The position numbers and the translations under genes were made by a program. Shown here piece after piece: positions 21,021 to 33,899 of a stretch of 64,000 bases of DNA (position 1 is the stretch's first letter; each line of letters begins with the position of its first letter). Origin of the DNA: Coniella vitis (taxonomy: Eukaryota; Ascomycota; Sordariomycetes; Diaporthales; Schizoparmaceae); the NCBI GenBank assembly GCA_011317545.1, contig WUJK01000013.1:496001-560000 (forward strand). Direction: 5' to 3'. Below the pieces are notes generated by a model. That model saw only the letters and a list, made by a program, of their open reading frames with translations. It did no database searches and was not told the origin of the DNA.

Positions 21021-24000
21021 TCATACACTCAACAAGCCATCCCCCCGATCCGAACTCCGGCTTGCCATGCCGCCCCGATTAAATTCAATCCCATAATCCC
21101 CGCCACTAACCATGTCAAAAGCACCAAAGCCGCCATTCTCCTCGCCCGGCTCGGACCCCCGGAAACTAAGCCTGTCCTCCTGGTCCAGACTTCCCCGCGC
21201 CGCCCGCTGTGCCACCTCGCGCTCCTTGTAAATCTCCGTCTTGCGCACGTCTGCAGCCTGCAACACATCCACATACGTGCGAAACTTGACAATCTCTCGC
21301 AACAGGTAGGCACTCTTGCGCTCCCAGTTCGCCATGGCCCGCTGCGCATTGTGGCCGCGTGGTGTGAAGGCGAGGAGCATCGGGCTGCGTAGTTGATTGT
21401 GCTGCTGTAGCTCCTCCTCAATGGACTTGACGTAGCTGACGAGGACATCGAGTTGTTCCTTTTCGCTGGCGTTGGACGGCCGCATGGACTGCGTGGGTGG
21501 CGTCCACTCGGCAATGGTCACCTTATCGCCGGGGAGCTTGTTGCTGGCTGTGGCGAGGCTGCTGCCGCTGCGGGACGTGGATGGGCCGAAATCGAGAGAG
21601 CCGACGGAGCGGAAACTACTGCCGCGCGAGTGCATGCTGGAGCGTGCAGCATTGCTATGGCTGCGTTGCCGCCCAGCAGGACCCGCTGTTGCCGCCGCGG
21701 AAAAGCTGCCGCCGCGGCCCCTGCCAGTGCTGTCGTTGATGGCTGATACGAGAGCATTGTTGATGATGGCTTCGCTCCAGCCGTATTCCATATTCGACAC
21801 ACCGCCAATCATGGGGTGCGTGCTGAGTCTTGCGCTCCAGTAATTCGCCGTCATGACAAACTCGTTGCAAATCTCGGGCGTGCCGCCATGGAAGAGATGC
21901 ACGGCGCCGGTGGGCAGAGAAAGCGCCCAGACATGTGGCCGCTGCTTGGAGTAACCGGGCGGTGGAAGGGTAGAGGCCAGTGCAAGACGCAGATTCCAGG
22001 TGCCAAGCGTTGTGGCATTCTCCTGCCAGTTGCCGCCGCCCACAACAGCGCCCTTTTTGGGAACGTTGCGACTCCGACGGCCGACAGACTTTTGGGGTGT
22101 GAAGGAGAAGATGCTCATGTTGCCCTTTTGTACGACGGCAAACACTTCTGTCCAGTTGCGGTCCTTGGCCTTCTTCCCGACGCCGTCCAGGTGGTGCTTG
22201 TGTATGACCATACCTTCCTTTACCCAGGGCGGTCCCGCAAGCTCCAGCGACTCGTCCTGAAGCATGTGTGTCGTTGCCTTGACATCGTCACTCACCAGTG
22301 AGGTCACACTGCTTCTGGGATCTTCGCGGATAATGGCTTGGCTCAGAGCGTTGGCAAAGCCGATCGACTGCTGGTAGTCGCCTCGTGGGAAGCGCGAGCC
22401 AAACGAGTCCATAGACATGGAAGTGTGCGTTCTGCCCAAGGAGGCCCGGCTCCACGTGGCTACCGAGTCGACCGGGCTCCACATGGACTGCCCGTCATCA
22501 AAACTCGTTCTGCTAGACGAGAACCCAGCACTACCGAATCCTCGAGGTCGGGAACGGCTCTTGGATGCCCATCGTGGATTGCCGGCTCGTATTGACTCTG
22601 GGCCCACTCTTCCTCTAGCCGAGGGGTTCTCGGAGGGTGCCTTGCTGAGGACGCTGGGGGAGCGCTTCAGCATGCCCATGACAGACAAACCGCCAGCAGA
22701 CGGCAATCCTTGCGCAGGCTCTGCGCCATAGAGCGGCAGGCGCTCGTCGCGAATGGAAGCGTAGATGTCCTTGAGCACAATCTCCATTTGGCCCTCCCAG
22801 CTCTTGAGGGGCCCGTCAAATGGCGATCGCACCAAGGGTCCACAGTCATCCCCGTCGGTAGGCGCATCGCCCAGCGCCGATCCCGCTCTTCCAGGGAGTT
22901 TAATGAACGAGTTGCGGAAATTGATCCGCTCATGCTCGGCAGAGTTTCGCCGCTCGTCCAGAGTGGAACCCTTGCCGGGCAGAATGCTTGGTCGGTCATA
23001 GGCGCCAGGAGACGAGTCTGCAATAGCTTGCCGGACGGTGGTCATGGTGTTCTTGATGAATTGACTGCGCGTCATCTTGTACTCGATGTCGGCCATGTGC
23101 AAGTCTGTGTTGAGCAGCATAATCGAGTAGCAGATGGTGTGAACCACATCTAAGAATATAGGTCAGCAAAACAGTATTCCTCAGGGGTGAGAGCACAGAG
23201 AAAGGGCAAGATTTACCCATGGACTTGAAGCCATGATTAGGATTGCAGTCACACCAACGCGTCGAGAAGCAGACAAGAATGCGGTCCACTTGCTGCGTCT
23301 CTGCTCTCAGAATAAGCCGGTTGCAAACCTCGCGCAAGCATGCGACAATGCTCTTGTTGGCAAAGTCATACAGGTCCATGTATGCCTGGAGCGTGCGTTG
23401 CCGAACGGGCCCTTCCTCGCCCATCCACGACGCGGCTTTTTCCTTGGGTATAAAGTCTTCGTTTCCATCAAATATCTTTTGCGCCTTGGCCTTGTCATCC
23501 TCGGTCGGCTCGCCCACGATGAATTCCGGCTCGTCGAATGGATGCTTGGCATCTTGCACGTTCGCCTTGAAATCGAGGTCCAGCCCGTCAACCTTGAGGT
23601 CCGGAATACTAGCCGCAGACGCACGCGACTTGAGGGTTACGTCGGTCTTGAAGCCTTCGATTGGCAACGTCAAGCTCCCAGCACGGTCGCTTGTTTCCGA
23701 AGCCATGCTCTCGCGGGTGAGCCGGTTCAGCTTCGAGTCCTTGAAGTGATGGTTTCTTGCAGAGGGCGACGCATCGGTATCAAGGGGTGCCAGAGACAGG
23801 CGACTGCCCGGGTTCGGTGACCTGGAGCGAGTGGCCATTGCCGGGTGAGAAGCTTGTCTTCGGACGAATTGGGGGCTGACATCGCTCTCGCTATTGTCGT
23901 GCAGGAAGGAGCCGCTGCGCTCATAGTCGTAGAGCGGCCTCAAGGGGTTCTGTGTCGGTGTCTCGGGCGCTCGTTTGAGGGGCGCGGGGCTTCTGTCCGC

Positions 24001-26736
24001 CCTGGTTCGCGACTCGGATCGTGGAACCGACCGAATGGTAGCTCTGGGATCTGGCTCATAGTCGGGAGAAAAGCTTCGGAGCGGTGTAGTCCGATCCGCA
24101 CCAGGCATCTGGTGGAGTTCCTCGACTGCAGAATGATAGACGGACAGGGCGAGGTCATCGCGGGGGGTGCTACGGCCCGACGAGGATGCGGACTCGGATG
24201 CCTTGAGATAGGGGTCCATAGCCTTTCGCAAGCTTGTGATGGGGCTGGGTTCAAGCTTGGGGGCTAAGCCTTCGAACCGTTTTGCAGGGGCCGGAGGCAG
24301 TTCGGCCGGCTGGATAATGGCCGGAGGCAATGTAGGTGGGAGAGGAGGCGGGTCGACATTCGTAACGGAGACGGACTTTTTGCGGCGTCGGAAAAAGCCT
24401 GAAGGCTTCTTTTGTATCCCATGAGACGACGATGTTTGCCGAGGAGCTGCATTGTCTGACGGTGCAGAGCTTGGAGGCGATTGGTGGCTATTCATGGTGG
24501 TGGTGTTGGTGGGCGTGGTGGTCGTGGTGGTGTTCCAGCTGTAGGGGGCGGCGGAAAATGCAGCAGACGGGGCGGCGGCGGCAGCAGCAGCAGAAAGCGA
24601 AGCGGTTGGGGGTAAAGTTGCGGACTGGTCCAGAGCAGCGACGACGCTATTCTTTGAGCCGCCTCCAAACATGCGCCTAAAGAAACTAGGTTGTCTCTCC
24701 TTTGGCAGCGCGGCGGCCGGTGTTGGAACGGGAAGCGCGTGCACAGGCTCCTTGGCCTTTTCATAACCGACGTGGGGAGCCGGCGCGGGATCGCCATCCA
24801 AGGAAGGTAATACATCTGTGTCGAGAGCGGCAGCGCCAGCGGCGCCAGCGGTGCTGGGCAAGGGGGGCAAAGGAGCACTATGGACGTCGTGCAGCGTCTC
24901 GCGGCGAGATGACGAGGTGTGCGGTGGGTGTGGGAATTGGTGGTGCAGCGGTGCATTGTGCTTGGCGGCGCTCGTACTGCGGACCGACTTGTTGCTGCGT
25001 TTGCGGTCGAGACGGAGGTTCACTGATCGAACAGGCGAGAGGGGCTCGCCCATGGGCTCGTGCCGTGTAAAAGTCGGCATGGACGGCATGGTGACAAGCC
25101 GACGGGGACCAACTGGAATGGTTGGGGTGGGCGCGGCATCGTCCAAACCGTAGTCTTGGGCATGGGCGTGCGTGGGCGTGTGGTCGTGGTAGTCGTGGGC
25201 AAAGCGCGTGGCAGAGTGCTCAAAGAAGGCGTTGGGCAGTTCTATATGCCACGGCGGGTGCTGCTGCTGCTGCTGCTGCTGCAGGTGCTGCTGCAGGTGC
25301 TGCTGGGTTTGGAATTGGCGCGCGTGGTGCTGAGAAGGATGCTGCTGATCCGGCGGCTGCATGCCGTAGGATTGGCGGCGGGCCAGGTCCAGGCTAGAGG
25401 AGCGTTTGGGGGCGCCCATGCCGTGAGCCGTCCATTCCTGGCTGCTCAGGACCTGTGCATGACCTGCGGCATCAATGCTGCTTGTGCTACTGCTCTTGCT
25501 TCCCAAGCCGCCTCGCGAGTGTAACGTGCGCGAGCCCGTGGGGACGCCGCCCATGGAGCGCTGATTGGCCGTAATATCTTGCAGCCTGGCGGCATTGGCT
25601 GTTGTTGTCGCTGCTGAGAAACTATTGCTTCTGCGTCGTCCTCGCGACGTATTGCTCGGCACACGGCTCACCTCTTCAAGAGCATCATAGTCAGAACTGT
25701 ACGAGTACCCATGACTTCGGCCGACACCACCACCACCTCCTCCTCCTCCTCCTGCGCTTGCTCCAAAGCCTGCGGCCCCCGCGTGGAATGTGTTCCGTGC
25801 TCTTGAAGCGGTGCTCATCATGGACATATTGCCGGCAAATGAGCCTGTTCCTCTTCCTTCGCCGCTCGCTGTCATTGCTCGCGGACTACCGGTTATATCG
25901 TCGTAAGGAAATGAAGGCCGGGCGCCAGCAAAGCCAGACATGGATCGGGTCATGTCCAAGTCACCGCTGTGGAAGCTGCTGGCCTGGTCCAAATTGAATT
26001 GGTCGAGGGACAACAGCATGTTTCCCAGGAGGGAGTCGCGCGTAACGTTGCGCGGCGAGAGGGAGAGGTCATGGGAGTCGCGGAGGTTTCGGCTGTACGA
26101 ATCGGACGGAGGAGTGCGCGAGTCTCGGTGCCGCAGCGGCGAGGAGGGGGAGTTGAGGTCGTGGTTGTGGAGAGGCATCTCGTCGACGTCGGAAAAGGTG
26201 TCGGAGAAGGCGTCGAAGAAGGTTTGGGATTGGTCCGTAGTCAGATCCCTTGTGCGGACGCGCTCTGCCAGGTCACGGCCGCTGTTGGGTTTCGTGGTCG
26301 ATCGATCGCTTGCATTCCTCTCGCGCTTGTATGGAACAAAACTGTCGGTAGAATCGGTGCTGTTGCTGCTGCTGCTGCTGCTGCAGATGGAGGCGCTATC
26401 GCCACCGGCCAGCTGGACTCTGGCCGAGAATTCGGGGTGTTTCTCGGTGCGTGCTGCTGCTGCTGCTGCTGCTGGTGGTGGCGTGGTGGCTGCTGTTGTT
26501 GGCAGGGCGGGCGACTTGACGCTGCGCCTGGATGACTTGCAAGGGATAGCAGGAGGCTGCAGCCGCAGGTGATGGGCTGGTGGGGGTGACAGAGGGGTGG
26601 TGAGGCCGTCGTTGTCGTACTCGGACGGGCGAGCATAAGCGTTGGCGCCAAAGGTGTCTACGTTGAGCTCAGGCCTCGTGCGGCGTCGTTTGTGCATCGT
26701 CCGCGACTGGGGCTGCTGGGCGCCTGGAGGAGGCAT
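21021..26736 (-). CDS. Sec7/PH-domain ARF guanine-nucleotide exchange factor
   Basis: Exons 23217-26736 and 21021-23149 with a 67-nt intron (GTAAAT...TAG) inside the Sec7 domain; 1,882 residues. I chose ATG 26736 because the frame extends further only from a TTG. The first ~1,080 residues are Ser/Pro/Gln-rich and look disordered, with a Gln run. The Sec7 domain (~1080-1260) keeps the catalytic glutamate in RAETQQVDRI (E1146) and the IMLLNTDLH block after the splice. A PH domain follows (~1480-1630, EGMVIHKHHL to ANYWSARLS), then a coiled-coil tail. This matches the fungal SYT1-like ARF-GEF class, which activates ARF GTPases in Golgi/post-Golgi traffic, with the PH domain likely binding phosphoinositides. 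The orthologue assignment is an inference from domain order. Confidence 0.88.
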
Positions 26737-28499
26737 GCTGGGCAACTTTGGGCTGGATGGGAAATTTGAAACCCTGGCAATGCAGGCATGTGCCTACTGT
26801 AACTGCACCGCAGCGCCCTGGGCCCGCGAACCCTCCTAGTTTCTTAGGGTAGTGCGTGCGTGCGGGCGGGCAAATCAATGGTACAGATGTACAGTCCATA
26901 AAAGTACTATACTTCCTGCCCTTTTTCCTCTTTCCTTTTCCCTTATCCCTTCTTTCTCTTCTGCTTCTTCTTCTTCTTCTTCTTGTTGTTGTTGTTATTG
27001 TTTTCTTTCTTCTTTCCACTCCTGTCCTATTCTCACTTCCTCTCTCGTCGCCCTCCCCTCGCTGTCTCTGGGGAGCAAGGCTGGTCCGAGTTGGAAATGA
27101 ACAATTAGCTGTAGCAGCCAAGCAAGACCCACCCTACTTGTCCTGGCCTGGCGCCAGTGAGCGATAGTGTGTGCAGGTGTGGTGCTGCAGGTGGACGGTG
27201 CCGCGGGCCAAGGCGTGCTTTGGAGCGGCGGGAATGCAAGTGAGCAGCCGAAACGTGGGAATGGAGACTGGGGGGAGGCGGGCGTTGTCGAAGCTCGCCT
27301 ACCGGCAAAGAAGTGGCAGACCCCTGAGCAAGCCGCAATCGTGCTGCCGCCCTTGGAGTTGTTTCGTCTTGCCCTGTGTTGCGTCGTACTGTGGTGCGTA
27401 GTACGATGGCAACCGATGCTGGCAAAAACACAAGCACAAGCACAAGCAAGCGCAAGCAAGCACAGCACAGCACAGCGCCAGCATAGCACCGCACAATGGG
27501 CCCGAAGCGATCCGCACTGCAAGATTGCGCAGAGCCCGTGTTTCAAACGGGCTCGCAATCTGCGCAGAGTGACAGGGGCAGGGCCAAGCCAGGCAGGAAG
27601 GGAAGCGAAGCGAAGCGTCCTGTACCCCGACAGCCGTTCGTCGAGTTGCTCTAGTGCGGGCTGGGCTATTTTGGACTGGGCCCAAGGCACCAAGCGCGGT
27701 CCTTGCAGCTGGCAATCAGGCTTCGATAGCCAATTGCGGCCAGCGGTCGGGTCGGCTCGTTCAGGTCGGCGTGGTCGAGCTTCGCACTAGAGGACTGGAA
27801 GCCAAAGCAGTCGGGCAATTAATTGATTTGCCTTTCCATGGATTGGGAGCATGATTAGCTGTGCTACTGTGCTGCGTAGTGGGCAGCACCCCTGTGCGCC
27901 AGAGACAAGTACATACATATGTCGGCTCGTCTGCTCACGACGACGTCGTCGTCGCGGTTGCTATTGCTGGTGTCGGTGTTTGTGTCGGTGGCGGTGCCAG
28001 CGTGCTTGGCGGGCATGGTTCGCGCTTCTTGGTTGTTTCCCTCCTTCCCTGTCTGGGCCCAGATCTGGCTAGGCTGGGGAAAAGAGGACAGACAGGAGCG
28101 CAGCAGGAAAACGAGACGAGCAATGAAGACCAGGCCGGCTAAAAAGAAACGGCGCGCCACCGCCCCCGATTTGCACGACCCCGGATTGACCAGAGCAGAG
28201 GTCGAGCGGTGGAAATTTGCAATCAAGTCGAGATGCCAGTCTGGCTGGATCGGAAGCTTGCGATGGGGCCCCAAAGTTCTCTTCGGGGCAGTGACTACCT
28301 GCTTCTCCTTCGCTCCCTCCGTGACAGCAGCACCTATCGCCCACAGTCGCCATCACCACCAAAAGAAAAAAAAAAAAAAAAAGCACGCTTTTGCGAATGG
28401 CTGCTATCAGATGAAATGCAAACAAACAGTTTCATCGCCAGATCCGAGGATTTGGTGTAGACCGGCCTGCAGACTAGTACACAGTACTGTTCCTTCGAT
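26737..28499. other. Sec7-gene upstream region, no gene seen
   Basis: GC-rich, with (TTC)n/(TTG)n runs near 26955-27000 and AAGCAC-type repeats near 27420-27480. ORFs of about 200 codons at 27167-27790 and 27919-28518 lack family resemblance and end in low-complexity sequence, so I do not call them genes. Confidence 0.5.
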
Positions 28500-29899
28500 C
28501 ACAGTACATAGTACATAGTGCCCAAATACCGTGGCTCCATGTTTCCCCATGACAGGGGTCCCCACTTCGGCTCAGGGGCCTGCAGACTAATTTTAGTCTC
28601 CGCTTCTCGCCCCCTGTTTGCCGTACCACAGCGGCAGTCCTCGCCCTAACTGCTTTCGGCCTAGTCAGGAACCCTACTTTCCCGACCCGGCACGCTATCG
28701 GTTTTGCGATTCGCGTCTTGGATTAGATACTCATACGATGTACCGCCACGGAGCTGGCCCGCCACAGAGCCCGCGGATTCTCCCTTATATGGTGATAGAC
28801 GTACGTCTTTCATTGCCAGCTTCGCGCTCGTTTCCGATTCAGTCGTGGGCGCCGTGATGCTTCACGGCTCAGTGCAGATGGACGAGGGAGCTGAGAAACG
28901 TGGATAGGCTCCACGGTTGCATCTCCACAGCGGATGTTGGACATGCCGTCGTATCGACGACGACGACGACGACGACATGATCGGCGGACATGTAACCGCC
29001 ATCTTTCCGAACAATCACCATTGCGCCCCCAAACCTGTCAAACAGGACTGTCAGACGTGCCATCTCTGCCGAGCACTACCCACTTGACAGGCAGTACAAT
29101 GACAGCAGCTTGGCAAGACCCTCGCCAGTCTCATAACAAGCGTCGGATCCAAATATTAGGCAGAGTTGCTCCCTCGGTCTCTGACAAGCTCTGCCCTCAC
29201 CCATCCATCTGCACGTAACCGTTTGTTTGATCTCATCACCTTTTTTCGTCTCCCCCCGAGACATCCATCAGGGCCGCCAATCGTCTCAAAGAGCCGCTTC
29301 ACGATCCAGGCAAGCCAAGTTACATAGTATGTCCCTGGTCATGGGGTGCATCCACGCGAGCGGACACAGGTACGCACGCGCATCGGCTGGTTCGTATTGC
29401 TTCCTTCAATAATTACTACACTGGCAACGGAGTAGAGAAGTACCCATGTCTCGCCAAAAAGTATATACGCTGACTTGACTTGTGTGTGTGTGCGTGTGTG
29501 CCTTTGCTCTGCCCCTATCGCAGAGTCGAGCTTCGCAAGGCCAGCCACCCTTTTGCGATCTTCAAGATCTAATACCTCTCTCTACATCTACATGCCAACT
29601 ACCGATGTACGTACTGTCGCATAACCTCTCAGGCCCGTTTTGTGTACATAGCAGTAGTCGTGTATATATGCTCCAAGTCCCTCTCCCCTGAAGCATGCAT
29701 TGCCGCATCCAGTCGCACCCCGCTCGCCTTTGTCCAAATCGGGACCACCCGTTCTGAACACGGAACATTGCGCCGGCAAGTATCGATGTTCAGTCACGAG
29801 AGGGAGCCTATTCAAAGCAATGCCAGCCAAGATTCGGTGGCCCAATCAGGAAAGCGAGCATCACTTGATCATGATTCTGTGGTCAAAGGGGATGATGGT
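28500..29899. other. Gene-free stretch with short repeated motifs
   Basis: No gene is supported. It contains two copies of CCTGCAGACTA (near 28470 and 28579). The second runs into the inverted repeat GACTAA-TT-TTAGTC at 28585-28598, which is preceded by AGGGG-type elements. TACATAGTA-type motifs occur at ~28500 and 29321. Confidence 0.4.
28585..28598. repeat. Short inverted repeat GACTAA-TT-TTAGTC
   Basis: A perfect 6-bp inverted repeat with a 2-bp centre, next to a repeated CCTGCAGACTA motif. It may be a regulatory palindrome or a transposon-end relic; the sequence does not decide. Confidence 0.4.
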
Positions 29900-32800
29900 A
29901 GATCTTTTTTTCCTTGCGCGGAGAGAGCTCAGGGATGATAACGGATAGACTCTTGGTAGCCAGAGATGAATAGTTTGTGTAAGTACGGCAAATAGGATTG
30001 AGTAGATAGGGTGTATCTGTAGTTGTACCTATATACTTGAGTATCTACTCCACATGATGAGCTTAATATGTAATTTGTGGTGACGGATCAGGTTTTCGTC
30101 AGCCGTGCTATACTCTTTCCAAGGACAGCAGACACACCGTTCCAGGGTTCGTATCACGATATGCTAGCAATGTAAATGTCTTGAACAAAGAACAGGCGAA
30201 GCAGTGCGGGCTCCCTTGGCCGTGACTTTGCGTCTTTTTGCAAGTACGGTACTGGCAGTAAATCCCCACACATATCAAGGTTCTTTTACTCGTTGCGTAA
30301 ATCAGGCTCGTGGATATACATGTGTTGCAGTGAAGACCCTGTTGCTGACGGCATGGTACATCCCCGTACTGCCAATCCACCCCTTGGGTTTCTTGCAAGG
30401 AATTCTCGCAACGGTGCTTATCTCGAATATGGGCTGCCTAGTCAACATGAACAGATTTTCGAAAGAGGCTACTACTAGACAGATGGTGACACCTCGATAA
30501 TGGAAAGACGTAGCCAATCGTAAGCTAGAGCCTTTTGGACCAGGGCCACTACCTTTTAGCCCAGTATACCTTTGTTTCATTTTCATAATTTATAACAAAT
30601 TGGCATCTCCAAGCGGTCTTGAGCAAAGTCCGTCGTCGACTATGATCCAACTTGTGTTGGCAACGAATTACGATGGCCTGTTAGCCTATAAGAATTGCGA
30701 CCCTTCTCGTGGCAGTTCTGAGAATGCAAACATTAGCGCAATTGTTTAAAATTTGAGACCATCCAGTTACATTTCAACACGAGCCTTTATTACTTTTCTT
30801 TTCTCCTTCCTAACATCTGGTCAATTGAACATGGACAAGCACTCTGCAGTACTCTTCTCACGTCCCCTCGGCGGGACTAGCTATAAGATCACGGGAAAAA
30901 GAGGAGAGTGGAAAAACGGGGTAGTGAGGTCGAGAGACCTGTAATCATAGCAGGAACGAGTTCTGTACGCCTCGAAGCAGAGAGGATACATATAACACGC
31001 CCTCTTTGGTAAATTGAAAATTGATATGTGAAGTCGTTTCAAAAGACAAGGTTACCTGGACGGCTACTTTAGTCGTGATAGCTTGAGCATAGGGTCCAAA
31101 AACGTAGACATAGCACTTGAGGGCTATAAAAGCTGATGAGGCTCAATGAGAAGATGGCCGCTATATTGGGCAAGTTAATACTACGGCTGGGCACTTACCC
31201 ACGCTACTTTGCATTACTTGTCACTATCATTGCTTGATCTACTGATTGATGCGTCATCCCGCTGCTCAGGCCTTTACCTGTTTAGGTATGTAAAGAGATC
31301 TCGTGGTGACTGGCAACGTGGTGATACAGAATCGAAGATACATCATAGACGTGTTAGTAATTAGTCTTAGGCCGGAACCATGAGGATATACAATATATCT
31401 CCCATATACAGTGAGTGCTAATACGCAGCTATATTTCTCCACCAACATATCCTTTATTTATTAAATATCAAGATCAGATTGATAGATATTGCCAATTCGT
31501 CGAGGAACCTCTGCTTTCACGCTGAACGTTGCAATGATGTTACTTTCTCTGGTTTGGCCACGTCTTAAATTATGCCGATACGATGCCATCTTTTCATCAT
31601 TAGTATGCATGTTTTTGAGCATCAATCTTTTTTCACCCTTGGTATATATAAGACAGAATAACAAAAATGAGAGTGGAAGCTACATATTGAAAGGGAATCG
31701 GTACGCCAAAGGAATCAAGGACTTCCTTATCACACCAAACTGACGATTCGTCAATATCCCTTACGGAAAGTGATAGAGCAACGCAAGACGAACTCGGTTA
31801 TTGTAACACCCAGATGGCTCCTTCACTCCAGATTTTAGCCCCAAAAGCTCCATTTTGCCCTCTTAGTGACCTGAAGTACAAACCTGTTACGCGTTCGCCC
31901 ACGTAAACAAATACCCTTCTCGAATTAGCCCATGGTACAGCGTGGCCATCCGCCAATCATCGAAACATTATTGCGCCAGACCACTACCGGCCGGGCATGA
32001 CATGATTGCTCGGCGGCGTAGAACTTGAGACTGGCGGAGTTGTTTTTGTTATTCAAACTGAAATTTGGAAAAGACGATGGTTATCTGACTTGGTTCTCGC
32101 ACCCAGAAATATGGTTTGATAGGAGTAATGAAAGGTCTCTGTGTGTGAGTAGTCATCCCACTTCATCGAGTATCATCAGGCACAACAAGATCTTGAAGTA
32201 GTGAAGATATAGCCTTGCAGATTGCATTGACTGACAAACCTCATAGCAAATCGACCACAATAGCCCCCAACTCGCTTCTCATTCCCAGACTGTATTCGCT
32301 CTACCTTCGGTAGAAGCCACCCCGAGCAATCCCACTTCGTACTCTAAGCCTTTCCGTATAAGTCATATAAGTCAGACTCTAGCTCATTCAAACTGGAAAT
32401 CCAAGAATACCGACCAGAGTATCAGCTACTGATCCTGGTGGGCCCTCTGTGGCTAGACTGTCGTGAGAAGCTAGCTAGAAGATGTCTCAATGCCTAGTGC
32501 CAGTGGTACGGTAAGTTTGTCAAATGACGAGTTCCGTCCTTGAGGTGTATGGCTTTGCTGTGAGTGAACATCTGTTGTATATTATCGAATCATCAGAGCT
32601 TACTCTGTCGGCATAGCCAAGGAGGTTTGCTCCGTATATACTCGTAGGATATTCGAGGCGCGACACCCAAGATAGTAAGCGAAAAAAAAATACTAAGGAG
32701 AAAGATTTGAAATATGTCAATCAGGAGTTTCTCTTGATCATCCTTGCCTTGAACTGTCAGGAGTCTTCCTTCATCTATTGCTGATATTTCTAGGCCTATC

Positions 32801-33899
32801 GGGCTATTTTCCATAGTCCACCGTCAAGTTGACGCGAGCTGCCCACAAAAAAAACAAATATTTCGAGTTCCACGTCAATTCATAAACACATTAGTCCAGC
32901 AGCCGACCTGCTCACCAGCGCCAAAACTGTTGGAGTCTGAAAACAATCTCACAATAAGCCCGGAAAGGTCTTCTACCGGGGAGACCATGGGTGTGTTCCC
33001 AACTACAAGATGATTCCAGACAGCGGATTGTATGTTTGGTTGACTTTACAGACATTTTACCGGCGCCTCTGTGCCCCTATTTTTCATTCATTCATCAAAT
33101 AGGGAAGCTAGTCAGTATTCCGTAAATGTATCGGTGAGAATTCAGAAACTGGCTTGGACAGAATATAGGAGCTAAATGTTGCGTGTCGCATTCTTTTGTC
33201 TGCGCTATCAAACTCGTCTCTGGGAAGTGGGAGTCCAGCAGCTGAGGTAAGAATCCTAATGTAAGATGGACCGATTGTTGCCTCAAGTCAGAAATTGACA
33301 ACAGAGGAGATACGTGTATTGTGGCAAATTCCGAGAGTAAGGGATCACAGAGAGAGAGAGAGAGCAATATGAGAAGGAATAAGGGTTGTAAAGCTGGGGG
33401 GATAAGCATCTGTTCTTGGTATCCGATAAAGCAAGTGTATAACATCGTCAATACTAGGCGGCACCAACCATGTACCTATGAAATGCACATGTTTATGCCA
33501 GTAGTATAGCATGCCTCTGCTTATAGCACTTTATACTCGTCAGTTTCTCCCACGACACGCGTAGTTACTAACCGCATCTGGGCCAAAAGAATCACAATAA
33601 GCGCGCGTGCATACAAAAGGAACCGCGTGATAATACAAATCTACGAATACCTACGAACATGTTGTCATTAATCAATCAAGCCAATGGAAAAACGATAAGA
33701 AGGGGGGCTTGGGGTGCGGTCACGGAAGAAGAGAGAGGAAAAAGAAGAGAATAAGGGTGGTATTCCTATGCGGTGGCCTCACCTGAGAAGCGAGCTGCAC
33801 ACGATGGTATCATAGTACCCCGAGGGTGCAATCCACAAAATAAGCTTCCAAAACCTAACCATGGTTATTTATCTTCTTCTCCTTTTGCGGAAACAACCT
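29900..33899. other. AT-richer, gene-free island
   Basis: By eye the base composition falls clearly below that of the flanking genes, and every reading frame is broken into ORFs of about 120 codons or less with no family resemblance. No terminal repeats or transposase/polymerase motifs were seen. A decayed mobile element altered by repeat-induced point mutation is possible but unproven. Confidence 0.4.

Noticed and set aside
27167..27790. 207-codon + ORF upstream of the Sec7 gene
   Set aside because: Low-complexity AAGCAC repeats are translated within it and it resembles no protein; the start codon is weakly supported.
27919..28518. 199-codon + ORF with a hydrophobic N terminus resembling a signal peptide
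   Set aside because: Beyond the first 30 residues it is Arg/Lys-rich and ends in a Lys run from poly(A); no splice signals or family resemblance.
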